DNA of 64,000 nt from Caulobacter mirabilis (GCF_002749615.1 NZ_CP024201.1:4513266-4577265); one strand, 5' to 3'; numbered from the stretch's first letter, positions 1 to 9,799 are shown. Program-made: numbers and translations. The notes: a model not told the origin generated them from the sequence alone.

Positions 1-1
1 G

Positions 2-643
2 CTTCATGTCGAGGTCTCGGGACTGGAGCGCCTGCCGCGCGAAGGGCGCTGCATCCTCGTCTGCAACCATCCGACCGGCATCGCCGACGGGGTCGCGGTT
101 TTCGACGCCCTCAAAGGCGTTCGGCCCGACATCCTGTTCTACGCCAACTCCGACGCCCACCGGGTGGCGGCCCGATTCGACGAGGTGCTGATCCCGGTCG
201 AGTGGGTCGAGGCCAAGCGCACCCGCGAACGGACCCGCCTGACCCTGGCCATGACCCGCCAGGCCATGGAGGCTGAGCGAGCCCTGGCGGTCTTTCCGGC
301 CGGTCGCCTGGCCCGCCGCGGCGAGGATGGGGTTCTGACGGATCCGCCCTGGATGCCGACGGCCATTTCGGTCGCCGCCAAATACGCCGCCCCGATCGTG
401 CCGCTTCACCTGGAAGGCCCCTGGGCGACGCTGTTCCACCTGTTCGACCGCTTCTCGCAGGAACTGCGCGACATCACCCTCTTCCACGAACTGCTCAACA
501 AGCGCGGGCGGAGGTTCCGGCTGATCGTCGGCCAACCGATCGCGGCCGATCGCCTCGATCCTGACGCGGCCGTCGCCAGCGCCGCTATCAAGGCCTATGT
601 CGAGCGCGTGCTGCCCGCTTCGCCCGACACGCCCTTCAAATGA
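2..643 (+). CDS. PlsC-type acyltransferase family protein (5' end outside window)
   Basis: The frame is open from base 2 with no start codon, so the N-terminus lies upstream of the window. About 213 residues are visible. The motif NHPTGIADG near the beginning resembles the catalytic His-X(4-5)-Asp box of glycerolipid acyltransferases, and FPAGRLARRGEDG further on matches their substrate-binding FPxG-type block. The family transfers acyl chains to glycerolipids or related acceptors at the inner membrane; the acceptor here cannot be read. The stop overlaps the tsaE start (ATGA), so the two genes are probably co-transcribed and translationally coupled. The internal ATG at 164 lies downstream of the catalytic motif and cannot be the true start. 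Confidence 0.75.
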   Translation, partial: LHVEVSGLERLPREGRCILVCNHPTGIADGVAVFDALKGVRPDILFYANSDAHRVAARFDEVLIPVEWVEAKRTRERTRLTLAMTRQAMEAERALAVFPAGRLARRGEDGVLTDPPWMPTAISVAAKYAAPIVPLHLEGPWATLFHLFDRFSQELRDITLFHELLNKRGRRFRLIVGQPIAADRLDPDAAVASAAIKAYVERVLPASPDTPFK

Positions 644-1101
644 CGCCGCCCGCCGAGACCGCCCTGCCGGACGATGCCGCGACCGCGCGCCTGGGCGCCG
701 CCGTGGGCGCCGCGCTGCGCGCCGGCGAGGCCGTCTGCCTGACCGGACCGCTGGGCGCCGGCAAGTCGACCCTGGCCCGGGCGCTGGTCCGGTCCCTGAC
801 GACCCCGGATGAAGACGTGCCGAGCCCGACCTTCACGCTGGTGCAGTTCTACGAGGCGGCGGACTTTCCGCTGGCGCATTTCGACCTCTACCGGCTGTCC
901 GATCCTGACGAAGCCTATGAGATCGGTCTCGAGGACGCGCTAGTCGACGGCGCGGCGATCATCGAATGGCCGCAGCGGCTGGAGGGGGACCTTCCGGCGG
1001 ACCGGCTGGACATCGACATCGGCTTCGACGAGACGGGGGAGGGTCGCCGCGCGCGGCTGACGGCTCACGGCGCATGGGAAGGTCGCAAACTTGAGTTCTG
1101 A
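640..1101 (+). CDS. tsaE: tRNA threonylcarbamoyladenosine biosynthesis ATPase TsaE
   Basis: 153 aa, the normal TsaE length. TsaE is the ATPase that works with TsaB and TsaD to make the t6A modification at position 37 of ANN-decoding tRNAs. The Walker A loop GPLGAGKST is at residues 36-44, the family block SPTFTLV at 62-68, the HFDLYRL motif at 80-86 and a conserved EW pair at 109-110. It starts inside the stop codon of the acyltransferase gene and overlaps the next gene, amgK, by 11 bp. The neighbouring amgK-murU pair is a common partner of tsaE in proteobacteria. Very likely correct. Confidence 0.93.
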   Translation: MTPPAETALPDDAATARLGAAVGAALRAGEAVCLTGPLGAGKSTLARALVRSLTTPDEDVPSPTFTLVQFYEAADFPLAHFDLYRLSDPDEAYEIGLEDALVDGAAIIEWPQRLEGDLPADRLDIDIGFDETGEGRRARLTAHGAWEGRKLEF

Positions 1102-2182
1102 ACGCGAGGCGCTGAAGGCGGACTTCCTGGCCCGGCACGGACTGGCCGACGCCCGTCGAGACGTGATGAGCGGCGACGCCTCTACGCGCCTGTACGAGCG
1201 GGTCTATCCGTCCACGGGCGGCAGCCTGGTCCTCATGGATCAGCCGCCGGCGCTGGAGACCAGCGTCTGCCCGCCCGGCGCGACCGACGCCGAGCGGCTG
1301 TCCCTGGGCTACAACGCCGCCGCGCGGCTGGCCGCCGGCTCGGTCGCCGCCTTCGTGGCGACAGCCGACTACCTCCGCGGCCGCGGCCTGTCGGCGCCCC
1401 AAGTCCACGCCTATGACGTCGAGAACGGCCTGGCGGTGCTGGAGGACCTGGGCGATGGCCTGTTCGCCACGCTGATCGCCGAGGGCACGCCGGAACGGCC
1501 GCTGTATGAGACCGCCGTCGATCTGCAAGCCGTGCTCCATGCCGAGCCGCCGCCGCAGGTGCTGGCCGTCGACGACCTGTGCTGGCCGCTGCTGACCTAC
1601 GACACCCTGGCCCTGAAGGTCGCCACCGACACCTTCCTCGAATTCTGGCCGCAGTTCGCGAACATCCCCGCCTTCTCCGCCGACGCGGTCGCCGAATGGG
1701 ACGCGCTTTGGGCGCCGGTCTGGGTGAGGGGCGAGGCCGGGGCCAAGGTCTTCGCGCATCGCGACTATCACGCCCAGAACCTGCTCTGGCTGCCGGAACG
1801 GACCGGCGTGGCGCGGATCGGCCTGCTGGACTTCCAGGACGCCCTCTGCGCCCACCCCGCCTGGGATCTGCTGCATCTGCTGCAGGACGCCCGTCGCGAC
1901 GTCTCGCCCGAGCTGGAAGCGGCGATGCTCGACCGCTACCTCGCCGCGCGCCCCGAGTTGGAGCGCGCGTCCTTCCTGGCCGACTACCGCGCGCTGGCCG
2001 CGTCCAACGCGGCGCGGATCCTGGGCCGGGTCTTCGCCCGCCAGGCGCTGCTGGGCCGGCCGCAGTACAAGGCCTACATGCCCCGCACCTGGCGCGCCCT
2101 CGAGCGCGACCTGGACGATCCGGGAATGGCGGGGCTGAAGGCCTGGTTCGATCGCCACGTTCCCGCGGAGGCGCGGGCATGA
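1091..2182 (+). CDS. amgK: N-acetylmuramate/N-acetylglucosamine anomeric kinase AmgK
   Basis: 363 aa aminoglycoside-phosphotransferase-fold kinase. The catalytic loop HRDYHAQNLLW is at residues 223-233 and the metal-binding LLDFQDA at 245-251. AmgK phosphorylates the anomeric hydroxyl of MurNAc or GlcNAc, the first step of the cytoplasmic peptidoglycan recycling route that bypasses de novo UDP-MurNAc synthesis. The assignment rests on the immediate neighbour murU, which uses the product MurNAc-1-phosphate. The start is TTG at 1091, overlapping the tsaE end by 11 bp; the ATGA overlap at its 3' end couples it to murU. Isolated from its neighbour it would only be called a phosphotransferase. Confidence 0.88.
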   Translation: MSSEREALKADFLARHGLADARRDVMSGDASTRLYERVYPSTGGSLVLMDQPPALETSVCPPGATDAERLSLGYNAAARLAAGSVAAFVATADYLRGRGLSAPQVHAYDVENGLAVLEDLGDGLFATLIAEGTPERPLYETAVDLQAVLHAEPPPQVLAVDDLCWPLLTYDTLALKVATDTFLEFWPQFANIPAFSADAVAEWDALWAPVWVRGEAGAKVFAHRDYHAQNLLWLPERTGVARIGLLDFQDALCAHPAWDLLHLLQDARRDVSPELEAAMLDRYLAARPELERASFLADYRALAASNAARILGRVFARQALLGRPQYKAYMPRTWRALERDLDDPGMAGLKAWFDRHVPAEARA

Positions 2183-2907
2183 GCGGTGCGCCCAAGGTCG
2201 CCATGGTGCTGGCCGCCGGCCTCGGCACCCGCATGCGCCCCCTGACCGACGATCGGCCCAAGGCGCTGGTCGAGGTCGGTGGCAAGGCGCTGATCGACCA
2301 CATGCTCGACCGGCTGGCCCAGGTCGGGGTCGAGACCGCCGTGGTCAACGTCCACGCCTTCGCCGACAAGCTTGAGGCGCACCTGAGGGCGCGCGACGCG
2401 ACCGGCGTCCTGCCTCGCATCGTCATCTCGGACGAACGCGCCCAGCCGCTGGAGACCGGCGGAGGGATCAAGCTGGCCCTGCCGCTGCTGCCGAAGGACG
2501 CCTTCTGGGTGGCCAACATCGACTCGGTCTGGATCGGGGACGGCGACCGGGCCCTGGAGGCGGTCGCAGCGGCCTGGGATCCGGCGACGATGGACGTCTG
2601 CCTGCTGACCGCCTCGACAAACGAATCGATGGGCTTCCACGCCACCGGCGACCTGTTCTTCGACGACGAAGGCCGCGTGCGCTTCAAGGATCAGGGCGAG
2701 ACCGCGCCGCTGGTCTACGTCGGGGTCCATATCGCCAAGCCCTCGGTCGTCGAGAATGGCCCTGAAGGCCCCTTCGGCCTGCTGCCGCTCTGGAAGGACC
2801 TCACCAAGCTCGGCCGCGTCCGCGGCGTCGCGCCGCCGGGGCTGTGGATGCACGTCGGCGATCCGGTCGCCCGCGAGGAGGCCGAGGCGAGGCTGGCCCA
2901 GGGATGA
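2179..2907 (+). CDS. murU: N-acetylmuramate alpha-1-phosphate uridylyltransferase MurU
   Basis: 242 aa nucleotidyltransferase. The signature LAAGLGTRMRPLT spans residues 11-23, followed by DRPKALVEVGG, the usual NTP-transferase substrate loop. MurU converts MurNAc-1-phosphate and UTP to UDP-MurNAc, completing the recycling pathway begun by AmgK; in Pseudomonas this shunt gives fosfomycin tolerance because it bypasses MurA. The ATG at 2179 overlaps the amgK stop. A longer open frame runs upstream to 1579, but it lies antiphase inside amgK and is not real. The stop overlaps the addB start by 4 bp. Confidence 0.92.
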   Translation: MSGAPKVAMVLAAGLGTRMRPLTDDRPKALVEVGGKALIDHMLDRLAQVGVETAVVNVHAFADKLEAHLRARDATGVLPRIVISDERAQPLETGGGIKLALPLLPKDAFWVANIDSVWIGDGDRALEAVAAAWDPATMDVCLLTASTNESMGFHATGDLFFDDEGRVRFKDQGETAPLVYVGVHIAKPSVVENGPEGPFGLLPLWKDLTKLGRVRGVAPPGLWMHVGDPVAREEAEARLAQG

Positions 2908-5861
2908 GCAACCCCTTCGAGCATCCGGCGCCGCGCTGGTTCTCGATCCCGGCGCACCGCCCCTTCCTCGACGACCTGGCCGCCGGCCTTCTGGCGGCCC
3001 TGCCCGAGCCCGAAGGCCTGGCCGATGCGGTGGTGCTGACCCCGACCCGTCGGGGCGCCCGTTCGCTGGCCGAGGCCTTCGTGGCCGCCGGCGACGGCCG
3101 CGCCGTGCTGCTGCCGCAGATCCGCGCCATCGGCGACCTGGAAGAGGGCGAGCCGCCCTTCGAGCCTGGCAATCTGTCGCTCGACATCCCGCCCGCCATC
3201 GATCCGCAACGACGGCGCTACGAGCTGGCCCGGCTGGTCGCTGATCACAGGGGTTTCGGCCGCGACCTCGACGCCGCCGGGGCGCTGGAGCTGGCCGACG
3301 CCCTCGCGGCCTTCCTCGACGGTCTCCAGATCGAGGAAGTCGAGGACGCGGCCCGCAAGCTGGACGGGCTGGTGTCGCTCGACATGGCCGCTCACTGGCG
3401 CCGCTCCGCCGAGGTGCTGGCCATCGCGCTGGAGCTGTGGCCGAAGCGGCTCAAGGCGTTGGGCCTGATCGACGTCGCCGATCGTCGCGTAAAGTTGCTG
3501 GGCGCGTTGCGGGACCAGTGGATCGCGCATCCTCCAGAGCATCCGCTGATCGCCGCCGGATCGACCGGCACGGCGCCGGCCACGGCCCGCCTGCTCGACG
3601 CTGTCGCCCGTGCGCCGAAGGGACTGGTGATTCTGCCCGGCCTGGACGAGGGCTTGGCCGACGCGGCCTGGGCCAAGGTCGAGGATCAGCACCCCCAGGG
3701 CGCCATGAAGCGACTGCTCGACCAGTTCCGACTGACCCGAGCCGACGTTCGGGCCTGGCGCCCAGACGCCGATTCGCGCGGCCGTTGGCGCCGCCGTCTG
3801 ATCAACGAGGCGCTTCGCCCGGCTGAGGCCACCGCCGACTGGCGCTCCGTTCTCGATGGTCTGCGGCGCGAGGGCGAGGCCGCGGGGGTCGATCCCCTGC
3901 GCGAAGGTCTGACAGGGCTTTCCGTCGTCGGCGCCCGTCAGGAGGAGGAAGCGGCCGACGTCTGCGCCTTGCTGCTCCGAGAAACGCTGGAGACGCCCGG
4001 CAAGACCGCCGCCCTGATCACCCCCGACCTCGCCCTGGCCCGCCGGGTCAGCGCCCGTCTGGCCCGGTTCGGCGTCCTGGCCGACAGCTCCGCCGGCGCC
4101 CCCCTGGCCGGCTTCCCCGTCGCGGTGCTGGCTCGGCTGGTCGCGGACTGGGCCGTTGATCCGTTGTCGCCGGTGCTGCTGCTGGCGATCCTGAAACACC
4201 CGCTCGCCGCCAACGCGATCGCCCCCGAGGCCATCGCCGGGATCGAGCGACTGGCGCTGCGCGGCCCGCGATGCGGCGACCGCAAGGCCCTGCTGACGCG
4301 CCTCGCCTCGCGCCCGGACCTCATCGAGGCTGCGGAGACATTGTTCGCCGCTCTGGATCTGGCCCTCGCGCCCTTCGTCGACGGCGCGGCGCCCGCTCAC
4401 GAAGCCGCCTACGCCCTGGTCGAAACCCTCGAAGCCCTCGGCGGCCAGGCCGTCTGGAGCGGTCCGGCGGGCGAGGCCTCCTCCGCCCTGTTCGCCGGCC
4501 TGATCGCGGACGGCGAGGGGCTGCCGCCCGGCGGCCCGCGGGCCTTCGCCGACCTGGTCGGACGGCTGCTTGACGGCGAGACCGTCCGGGCGCTCGGAAC
4601 GCCTCATCCCCGGCTGCGGATCCTGGGCGCGCTGGAAGCCCGGCTGCTGCGCGCCGATCGGCTGATCCTCGCGGGGCTGGAGGACGGGGTCTGGCCGCGC
4701 GGCGCGCCGATCGATCCCTTCCTGTCGCGGCCGATGCGCAAGCGGCTGGATCTGCCGTCGCCCGAACGCCGGCTCGGCCTCACGGCCCACGACTTCGCCC
4801 AGGCCGCCTGCGCGCCCGAAGTGGTGCTGGTCCACAGCCATAGGCGCGAGGGTCAGCCGGCCGTCGAGTCGCGCTGGCTCTGGCGACTGCGCACCCTGGC
4901 GCGCGGCGCCGGCGTCGAACTGCCCGGACGTCCGGAACTGCTGGACTGGGCCCGCTCGCTGGACGCGGCCGGCGACTATGCGCCCACGCCTCGCCCGGCT
5001 CCGGCTCCCCCGATCGAGGAGCGACCGGACACCTTCGCCGTCACCCGCATCGAGGCCCTGACCCGCGACCCCTACAGCGTCTGGGCGCGCGACATCCTCA
5101 AGCTGTTTCCGCTCGACCGCCCCGACGAGCCCGTCGAGTCCAAGGCCCGCGGCACCGCCATCCACAAGGCGTTCGAAGACTTCGCCGCCGCCTGGACCGA
5201 CGGCGAGCCGCCCGCCGCGGCCGAACTGTTCGAACGCCTGTACCTCAAGGCCCTGGTCGACCAGGGCCTCCCCCAGTCGATGCTGGCCCGGGAGCGCGCC
5301 CTCGCCCGGGAAGCCGCTCGCTGGGCCGCCGACCTGGAACGCCGCCGCCGCGCCGATGGTCGCGAGGTGCATGTCGAACGCTCCGGGACGCTGACGATCC
5401 CGGTCCAGGGCCGCGCCTTCACCCTGACCGCCAAGGCCGACCGGATCGAGATCACGCCCGAGGGCCTGGGCCATGTGCTGGACTTCAAGACCGGCGGCGC
5501 GCCCAGCGCCAAACAGATCGACACCGGCTTCTCGCCGCAGCTGACGCTCACGATGGCCATCCTGCTGGCCGGCGGGTTCGAGGGCCTGAAGGCCTACGCC
5601 GGCGACCTCGCCTATCTGCGCGTCACCGGCCGCCAACCCCCGGGCGAGGAGATCGTCCGCAAGGCGGCCGGGCCGGAGAGCGAGGAGGCCGCCGCCTTGG
5701 CCTACGAGGGCGTGCGGAAGCTGCTGGCCCTCTACCAGGATCCAGCGCGCGGCTATCGCTCGCGCACGGCGCCGCAGTTCGTGAAGACCTACGCCGGCGA
5801 CTACGACCATCTCGCGCGGGTGTTCGAATGGTCCACCGGCGGCGAGGAGGGCGGCGAATGA
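2904..5861 (+). CDS. addB: double-strand break repair protein AddB
   Basis: 985 aa. AddB is the partner of AddA in the helicase-nuclease that resects DNA double-strand ends for RecA loading in alphaproteobacteria and Gram-positives. The N-terminal half is an inactive helicase-like region; the C-terminal part carries a PDDEXK nuclease domain with VLDFKTGG close to residue 860, preceded by GTAIHKAFEDF. The start ATG at 2904 overlaps the murU stop, and its own stop overlaps the addA start, so the repair complex is translationally coupled to the cell-wall recycling genes. The open frame extends to 2844 upstream but would run into murU. Confidence 0.92.
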   Translation: MSNPFEHPAPRWFSIPAHRPFLDDLAAGLLAALPEPEGLADAVVLTPTRRGARSLAEAFVAAGDGRAVLLPQIRAIGDLEEGEPPFEPGNLSLDIPPAIDPQRRRYELARLVADHRGFGRDLDAAGALELADALAAFLDGLQIEEVEDAARKLDGLVSLDMAAHWRRSAEVLAIALELWPKRLKALGLIDVADRRVKLLGALRDQWIAHPPEHPLIAAGSTGTAPATARLLDAVARAPKGLVILPGLDEGLADAAWAKVEDQHPQGAMKRLLDQFRLTRADVRAWRPDADSRGRWRRRLINEALRPAEATADWRSVLDGLRREGEAAGVDPLREGLTGLSVVGARQEEEAADVCALLLRETLETPGKTAALITPDLALARRVSARLARFGVLADSSAGAPLAGFPVAVLARLVADWAVDPLSPVLLLAILKHPLAANAIAPEAIAGIERLALRGPRCGDRKALLTRLASRPDLIEAAETLFAALDLALAPFVDGAAPAHEAAYALVETLEALGGQAVWSGPAGEASSALFAGLIADGEGLPPGGPRAFADLVGRLLDGETVRALGTPHPRLRILGALEARLLRADRLILAGLEDGVWPRGAPIDPFLSRPMRKRLDLPSPERRLGLTAHDFAQAACAPEVVLVHSHRREGQPAVESRWLWRLRTLARGAGVELPGRPELLDWARSLDAAGDYAPTPRPAPAPPIEERPDTFAVTRIEALTRDPYSVWARDILKLFPLDRPDEPVESKARGTAIHKAFEDFAAAWTDGEPPAAAELFERLYLKALVDQGLPQSMLARERALAREAARWAADLERRRRADGREVHVERSGTLTIPVQGRAFTLTAKADRIEITPEGLGHVLDFKTGGAPSAKQIDTGFSPQLTLTMAILLAGGFEGLKAYAGDLAYLRVTGRQPPGEEIVRKAAGPESEEAAALAYEGVRKLLALYQDPARGYRSRTAPQFVKTYAGDYDHLARVFEWSTGGEEGGE

Positions 5862-8800
5862 GCGGCCACGACCTCCTTCAGCGCCGGGCGGCCGATCCGT
5901 CCCTCAACGCCTTCGTCACGGCCAACGCCGGATCCGGCAAGACCAAGACCCTGATCGACCGGGTCGCGCGCCTGCTGCTACGCGAAGTCCCGCCGGCGGC
6001 GATCCTCTGCGTCACCTACACCAAGGCCGCCGCGGCGGAGATGCAGCATCGCCTGTTCGAGAAACTCGGCGGCTGGTCTGTGCTCGAGGACTCCGAACTG
6101 AAGAAGGCCCTGGCGGAGCTCGACGGCGGCGAGGCCGAACAGATGGACGCCCTGGCGCTCTCGCGGGCCCGGACCCTGTTCGCCAAGGCGCTCGAAACGC
6201 CCGGCGGATTGAAGATCCAGACCATCCACGCCTTCTGCGAGAAGCTGCTGCGGCGCTTCCCCCTTGAGGCCCGCGTGTCGCCGGGCTTCACGGTGATGGA
6301 CGACGCTGCGGCGGCCCTGATCGCCTCGGAGGCCCGCGCGGCCGTCGCGCACCACGCCTTGCAGAGCGACGGCCCCGTGGCCCGGGCCTACGCCCGTCTC
6401 GCCACGGCGCTCGATTTCGACAGCTTCCAGCAGATGTTCGACGCCTTCGAACAGCGCCGCGACGCCATCGCCGGTTATGTGCAACGGTGTGGCGGCTTCG
6501 AGGGGGTCGCCGCCGACGTCTGGACCGTCTGCGGCTTCGACGAGGCGACGGACGCCGAAGCCGTGTCTGCCGATATCGCCGCCGGCGTCGACGGCCGCCT
6601 GTACCGCGAGGCGGCGGACGTCCTGGCCCAGGGCGGCAAGACCGACATCAAGTGCGCGGGCTTGCTGCGCGCCGCCGCCGGCGGCGATCTCGGCGTGGCC
6701 CTGACGGCCTTCTTCACGGCCGGCGGCGAGGGGACGCCCGCGACCTGGGTCGCCAAGACCTCCGGCCTGAAATCCCGGGAAGACCTGCGCATGGCCTTGC
6801 TCGCCGAGCAGGATCGGCTGGACAAGGCCCGCGAACGGCTGCGAGCGGCGCGGGTCGCGGAAACCTCGGCGCTGGTCCTGGCCTTGGCCAGCGCCTACGC
6901 CATCGCCTACGACCAAGCCAAGGCCGGCCGAGGCGCGCTGGACTTCGCCGACCTGATCCTGCGCACCAAGGGCCTGGTGGCTGAACGGCCGGACGCGGCC
7001 TGGGTGCTCTACAAGCTGGACGACGGCATCGACCACGTTCTCGTCGACGAGGCCCAGGACACCGCTCCCGAGCAATGGGAGATCGTGCGCCAGCTGACCG
7101 GCGAATTCTGGTCGGGCGCCGGCCTGCGCGGCGTCGACGCCACCGACCGGACCCTCTTCGTGGTCGGCGACGAGAAGCAGTCGATCTACAGCTTCCAGGG
7201 GGCCGATCCCGAGCGGCTGCTCACCGAGACCCAGCGCTACATCGCCGAGATCACCGCTGTCGGAAAGCCGGCCGATGGCGTGCCGCTGCTGGTCTCCTAC
7301 CGCTCGACGCCTCAGGTGCTGTCCTTCGTCGACGCCCTGTTCACCGCATCGGACACCCGGGCCGGCGTGCCGCCGCCGAGCGGCGAGGATGTGGTCAGCC
7401 ACCGCGCCTTCCGGGCCGACCACCCTGGATGCGTCGACCTGTGGCCGCTGGAGCGCGAGGACAAGGGCGAGGATCGCGACGCCTGGGACGCGCCGCTGGA
7501 CGAGGAGGCCGAGACCTCGGCCAACCGCCGCCTGGCTCGCCAGATCGCCGCCGAGATCGAGGGGCTGGTCAAGCGCGGCGACGCCGTCTTCGACAAGGAG
7601 ACCCGGCAATGGCGTCCGGCCGACTACGGCGACGTCCTGATCCTGGTCCGCCGCCGCCGCGTGCTGTTCGAGGAGATCATCCGCGCCCTGAAACGGGCCG
7701 GCGTGCCGGTGGCGGGCGCCGACCGGTTGACCCTGTCGGCCCACATCGCCTTCGACGACCTGCTGGCGCTGGCGCGGTTCGTCCTGTTTCCCGACGACGA
7801 CCTGACCCTGGCGGCGCTGCTCAAGTCTCCCTTCTGCGGACTGGGCGACGAAGACGTCTATGCCCTGGCCAGAACACGCAAGCCCGAGACCCTGTGGGCC
7901 GTTCTGCATCGGCGAGCGTCCGAGCGCCCTGCCTGGGCCGCGGCGCTGGCCCTGCTTGAAACAGCACGATCCCTGGCGCGCCGGCACACGCCGTTCGACT
8001 TCTACGCCCGCATGATCGGTTTGACCGACGATGCCGGCCGCTCGATGCGGGCCCGTTTCCTGACCCGCCTCGGCGGCGAGGCGGGCGACGTCCTGGACGA
8101 GTTCCTGGCCCGCGCCCTGGCCGCCGAGGCGCAGGGGATCCGCGACCTGGAGACCCTGGCCGCCGCCTTCGTCGGCCTGAACATCTCCGTGAAGCGCGAG
8201 ATGGAGGCGGCCGCCGGCGAAGTGCGGGTGATGACCACGCACGGCGCCAAGGGACTGGAGGCGCCGATCGTCTTCCTGCCCGAGACGACGGTGACACGGA
8301 CGGCGCGCGGTTCACCACTGCTGGAGACCGAAAGCGGCGGCTTTCTCTGGTGCGCCAAGGCGGCCGACGACTGCGCCGCCAGCGCCGCCGCCCGCGAGCA
8401 TCGCAGGACCCGCGAGGAGGGCGAGGCCTGGCGGCTGCTCTACGTCGCCCTGACCCGGGCGCGCGATCGGCTGGTGCTGTGCGGCCGGATCGACGCCCGC
8501 ACCTCGGACGAGAAGGTCGGCGGCTGGTACGCGGCGATGCGCGACGCCTTCGCCCATCCGACCATCGAGCCGGGGGTCCGTACTGTCGCGGGCGTCGGCG
8601 GAGCCGAGGTCCGCCGGTTCGGACCTGATCCCGCGACCCTGCCCGCTCGCGCCGAGCCGAGCCGCGCGGCCGCGGCGGCTCCGACCTGGCTGGGGACGCC
8701 GCCGCCGCCGGAGCCCGCGGCCCGACGCTATGCGTCACCCTCGCAGCTGGCCGAGCAGGCGCCGATCCCCGCGCCCTCGCCGCTGGCGCGTGTTGGCGGA

Positions 8801-9325
8801 TTGGGCCGGTTCAGGCGGGGCGACCTGATCCACCGGCTGCTGCAGCTGCTGCCCGACGTCCCGCCGGCAGAGCGCCGGGAGGCCGCCGCCGCTCTGCTCG
8901 GACGCGAGCCAGACGTCGTCGACCATCAGCGACAGGAGATGATCGCCGCCGCCTTCGGCGTGCTTGAGGACCCGGTCTTCGCCGAGGTCTTCGGCCCCGG
9001 CAGCCGGGCCGAGGCCGGGATCGCCGGCTCGTCCCCGCGCCTGCCTCCCGCGCTGGCGGTGTCCGGCCGGGTCGACCGCCTGCTGGTCACGCCCGAGCGC
9101 GTCCTGGTCGTCGACTACAAGACCAACCGCCCCGCGCCGGCGACCCTCGAGGCGGCCGATCCGGCCTATCGCATCCAGATGGCGGTCTATGCCGCCGTGC
9201 TCGCCGAGATCTTCCCCGGCCGGCGAATCGACGCCGCCCTGGTCTGGACGGACGGACCCCGTCTGATGCCGGTTCCAGAAAACATCATGACCCGGACGCT
9301 GGTCGAGCTGTCCGAGGCCCATTGA
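5858..9325 (+). CDS. addA: double-strand break repair helicase AddA
   Basis: 1155 aa UvrD-like superfamily 1 helicase with C-terminal nuclease. Walker A ANAGSGKTK is at residues 22-30, the DEAQDT Walker B box at about 399-404 and VVGDEKQSIYSFQGADP (motif III region) soon after. The motif V-VI part includes VMTTHGAKGLEAPIVFLPE and the C-terminal nuclease core has VVDYKTNRPAP. AddA translocates 3' to 5' on DNA and cuts one strand; AddB cuts the other. ATG at 5858 overlaps the addB stop. The order addB-addA-trxA is typical of alphaproteobacteria. Confidence 0.95.
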   Translation: MSGHDLLQRRAADPSLNAFVTANAGSGKTKTLIDRVARLLLREVPPAAILCVTYTKAAAAEMQHRLFEKLGGWSVLEDSELKKALAELDGGEAEQMDALALSRARTLFAKALETPGGLKIQTIHAFCEKLLRRFPLEARVSPGFTVMDDAAAALIASEARAAVAHHALQSDGPVARAYARLATALDFDSFQQMFDAFEQRRDAIAGYVQRCGGFEGVAADVWTVCGFDEATDAEAVSADIAAGVDGRLYREAADVLAQGGKTDIKCAGLLRAAAGGDLGVALTAFFTAGGEGTPATWVAKTSGLKSREDLRMALLAEQDRLDKARERLRAARVAETSALVLALASAYAIAYDQAKAGRGALDFADLILRTKGLVAERPDAAWVLYKLDDGIDHVLVDEAQDTAPEQWEIVRQLTGEFWSGAGLRGVDATDRTLFVVGDEKQSIYSFQGADPERLLTETQRYIAEITAVGKPADGVPLLVSYRSTPQVLSFVDALFTASDTRAGVPPPSGEDVVSHRAFRADHPGCVDLWPLEREDKGEDRDAWDAPLDEEAETSANRRLARQIAAEIEGLVKRGDAVFDKETRQWRPADYGDVLILVRRRRVLFEEIIRALKRAGVPVAGADRLTLSAHIAFDDLLALARFVLFPDDDLTLAALLKSPFCGLGDEDVYALARTRKPETLWAVLHRRASERPAWAAALALLETARSLARRHTPFDFYARMIGLTDDAGRSMRARFLTRLGGEAGDVLDEFLARALAAEAQGIRDLETLAAAFVGLNISVKREMEAAAGEVRVMTTHGAKGLEAPIVFLPETTVTRTARGSPLLETESGGFLWCAKAADDCAASAAAREHRRTREEGEAWRLLYVALTRARDRLVLCGRIDARTSDEKVGGWYAAMRDAFAHPTIEPGVRTVAGVGGAEVRRFGPDPATLPARAEPSRAAAAAPTWLGTPPPPEPAARRYASPSQLAEQAPIPAPSPLARVGGLGRFRRGDLIHRLLQLLPDVPPAERREAAAALLGREPDVVDHQRQEMIAAAFGVLEDPVFAEVFGPGSRAEAGIAGSSPRLPPALAVSGRVDRLLVTPERVLVVDYKTNRPAPATLEAADPAYRIQMAVYAAVLAEIFPGRRIDAALVWTDGPRLMPVPENIMTRTLVELSEAH

Positions 9326-9403
9326 TGGGGAACGCCGACGGTCCTACATCGTTGGGCTGAAGGCGAAGGGCGCTGCGAATCCCTTCGACCAGGAGATAAA
9401 GCC

Positions 9404-9736
9404 ATGAGCACCGTGAAGGTGACCGACGAGTCCTTCGAACGCGACGTGCTGCAAGCCGAAAAGCCCGTTCTGGTCGACTTCTGGGCGGAGTGGTGCGGTC
9501 CCTGCAAGCAGATCGCCCCCGCGCTCGACCAGATCGCCGAGGAGCTGGCCGATCACGTGACCGTCGCCAAGGTGAATATCGAGGACAGCCCGACCACGCC
9601 CTCGCGCTACGGCGTTCGCGGCATCCCGACGATGATGCTGTTCCGCGGCGGCCAGATGGCGTCGATGAAGGTCGGCGCGATGCCGAAGCAGAAGATCCTG
9701 GAATGGCTCTCGGAAGCGGGCGTGCAGGCGGCGTAA
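9404..9736 (+). CDS. trxA: thioredoxin 1
   Basis: 110 aa, the full thioredoxin length. The redox-active WCGPC is at residues 30-34 and the cis-proline loop is RGIPTMMLF. It reduces protein disulphides in the cytoplasm (for example ribonucleotide reductase and PAPS reductase) and is itself reduced by thioredoxin reductase. A Shine-Dalgarno AGGAG lies about 9 bases before the ATG. It follows addA with a 78-bp gap that may hold its own promoter, and it is ended by the hairpin at 9770-9797. Confidence 0.97.
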   Translation: MSTVKVTDESFERDVLQAEKPVLVDFWAEWCGPCKQIAPALDQIAEELADHVTVAKVNIEDSPTTPSRYGVRGIPTMMLFRGGQMASMKVGAMPKQKILEWLSEAGVQAA

Positions 9737-9769
9737 GACCGCTGACCGGTCCAGTCTCTCATGACGAAG

Positions 9770-9797
9770 CGGCCGCCGGCGATCCGGCGGCCGTTTT
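9770..9797 (+). terminator. intrinsic terminator of trxA
   Basis: Perfect 10-bp stem CGGCCGCCGG / CCGGCGGCCG around a 4-base loop, followed directly by TTTT. It sits 33 bases after the trxA stop. The T tract is on the plus strand only, so it does not serve the convergent small gene that ends at 9800. Confidence 0.85.
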
Positions 9798-9799
9798 CG

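Noticed and set aside
2715..5810. 1031-aa open frame on the minus strand opposite addB
   Set aside because: Shadow frame of a GC-rich gene: composition is dominated by Gly, Arg, Ala and Gln, without any domain.
5978..8242. 754-aa minus-strand open frame opposite addA
   Set aside because: Shadow frame without recognisable motifs.
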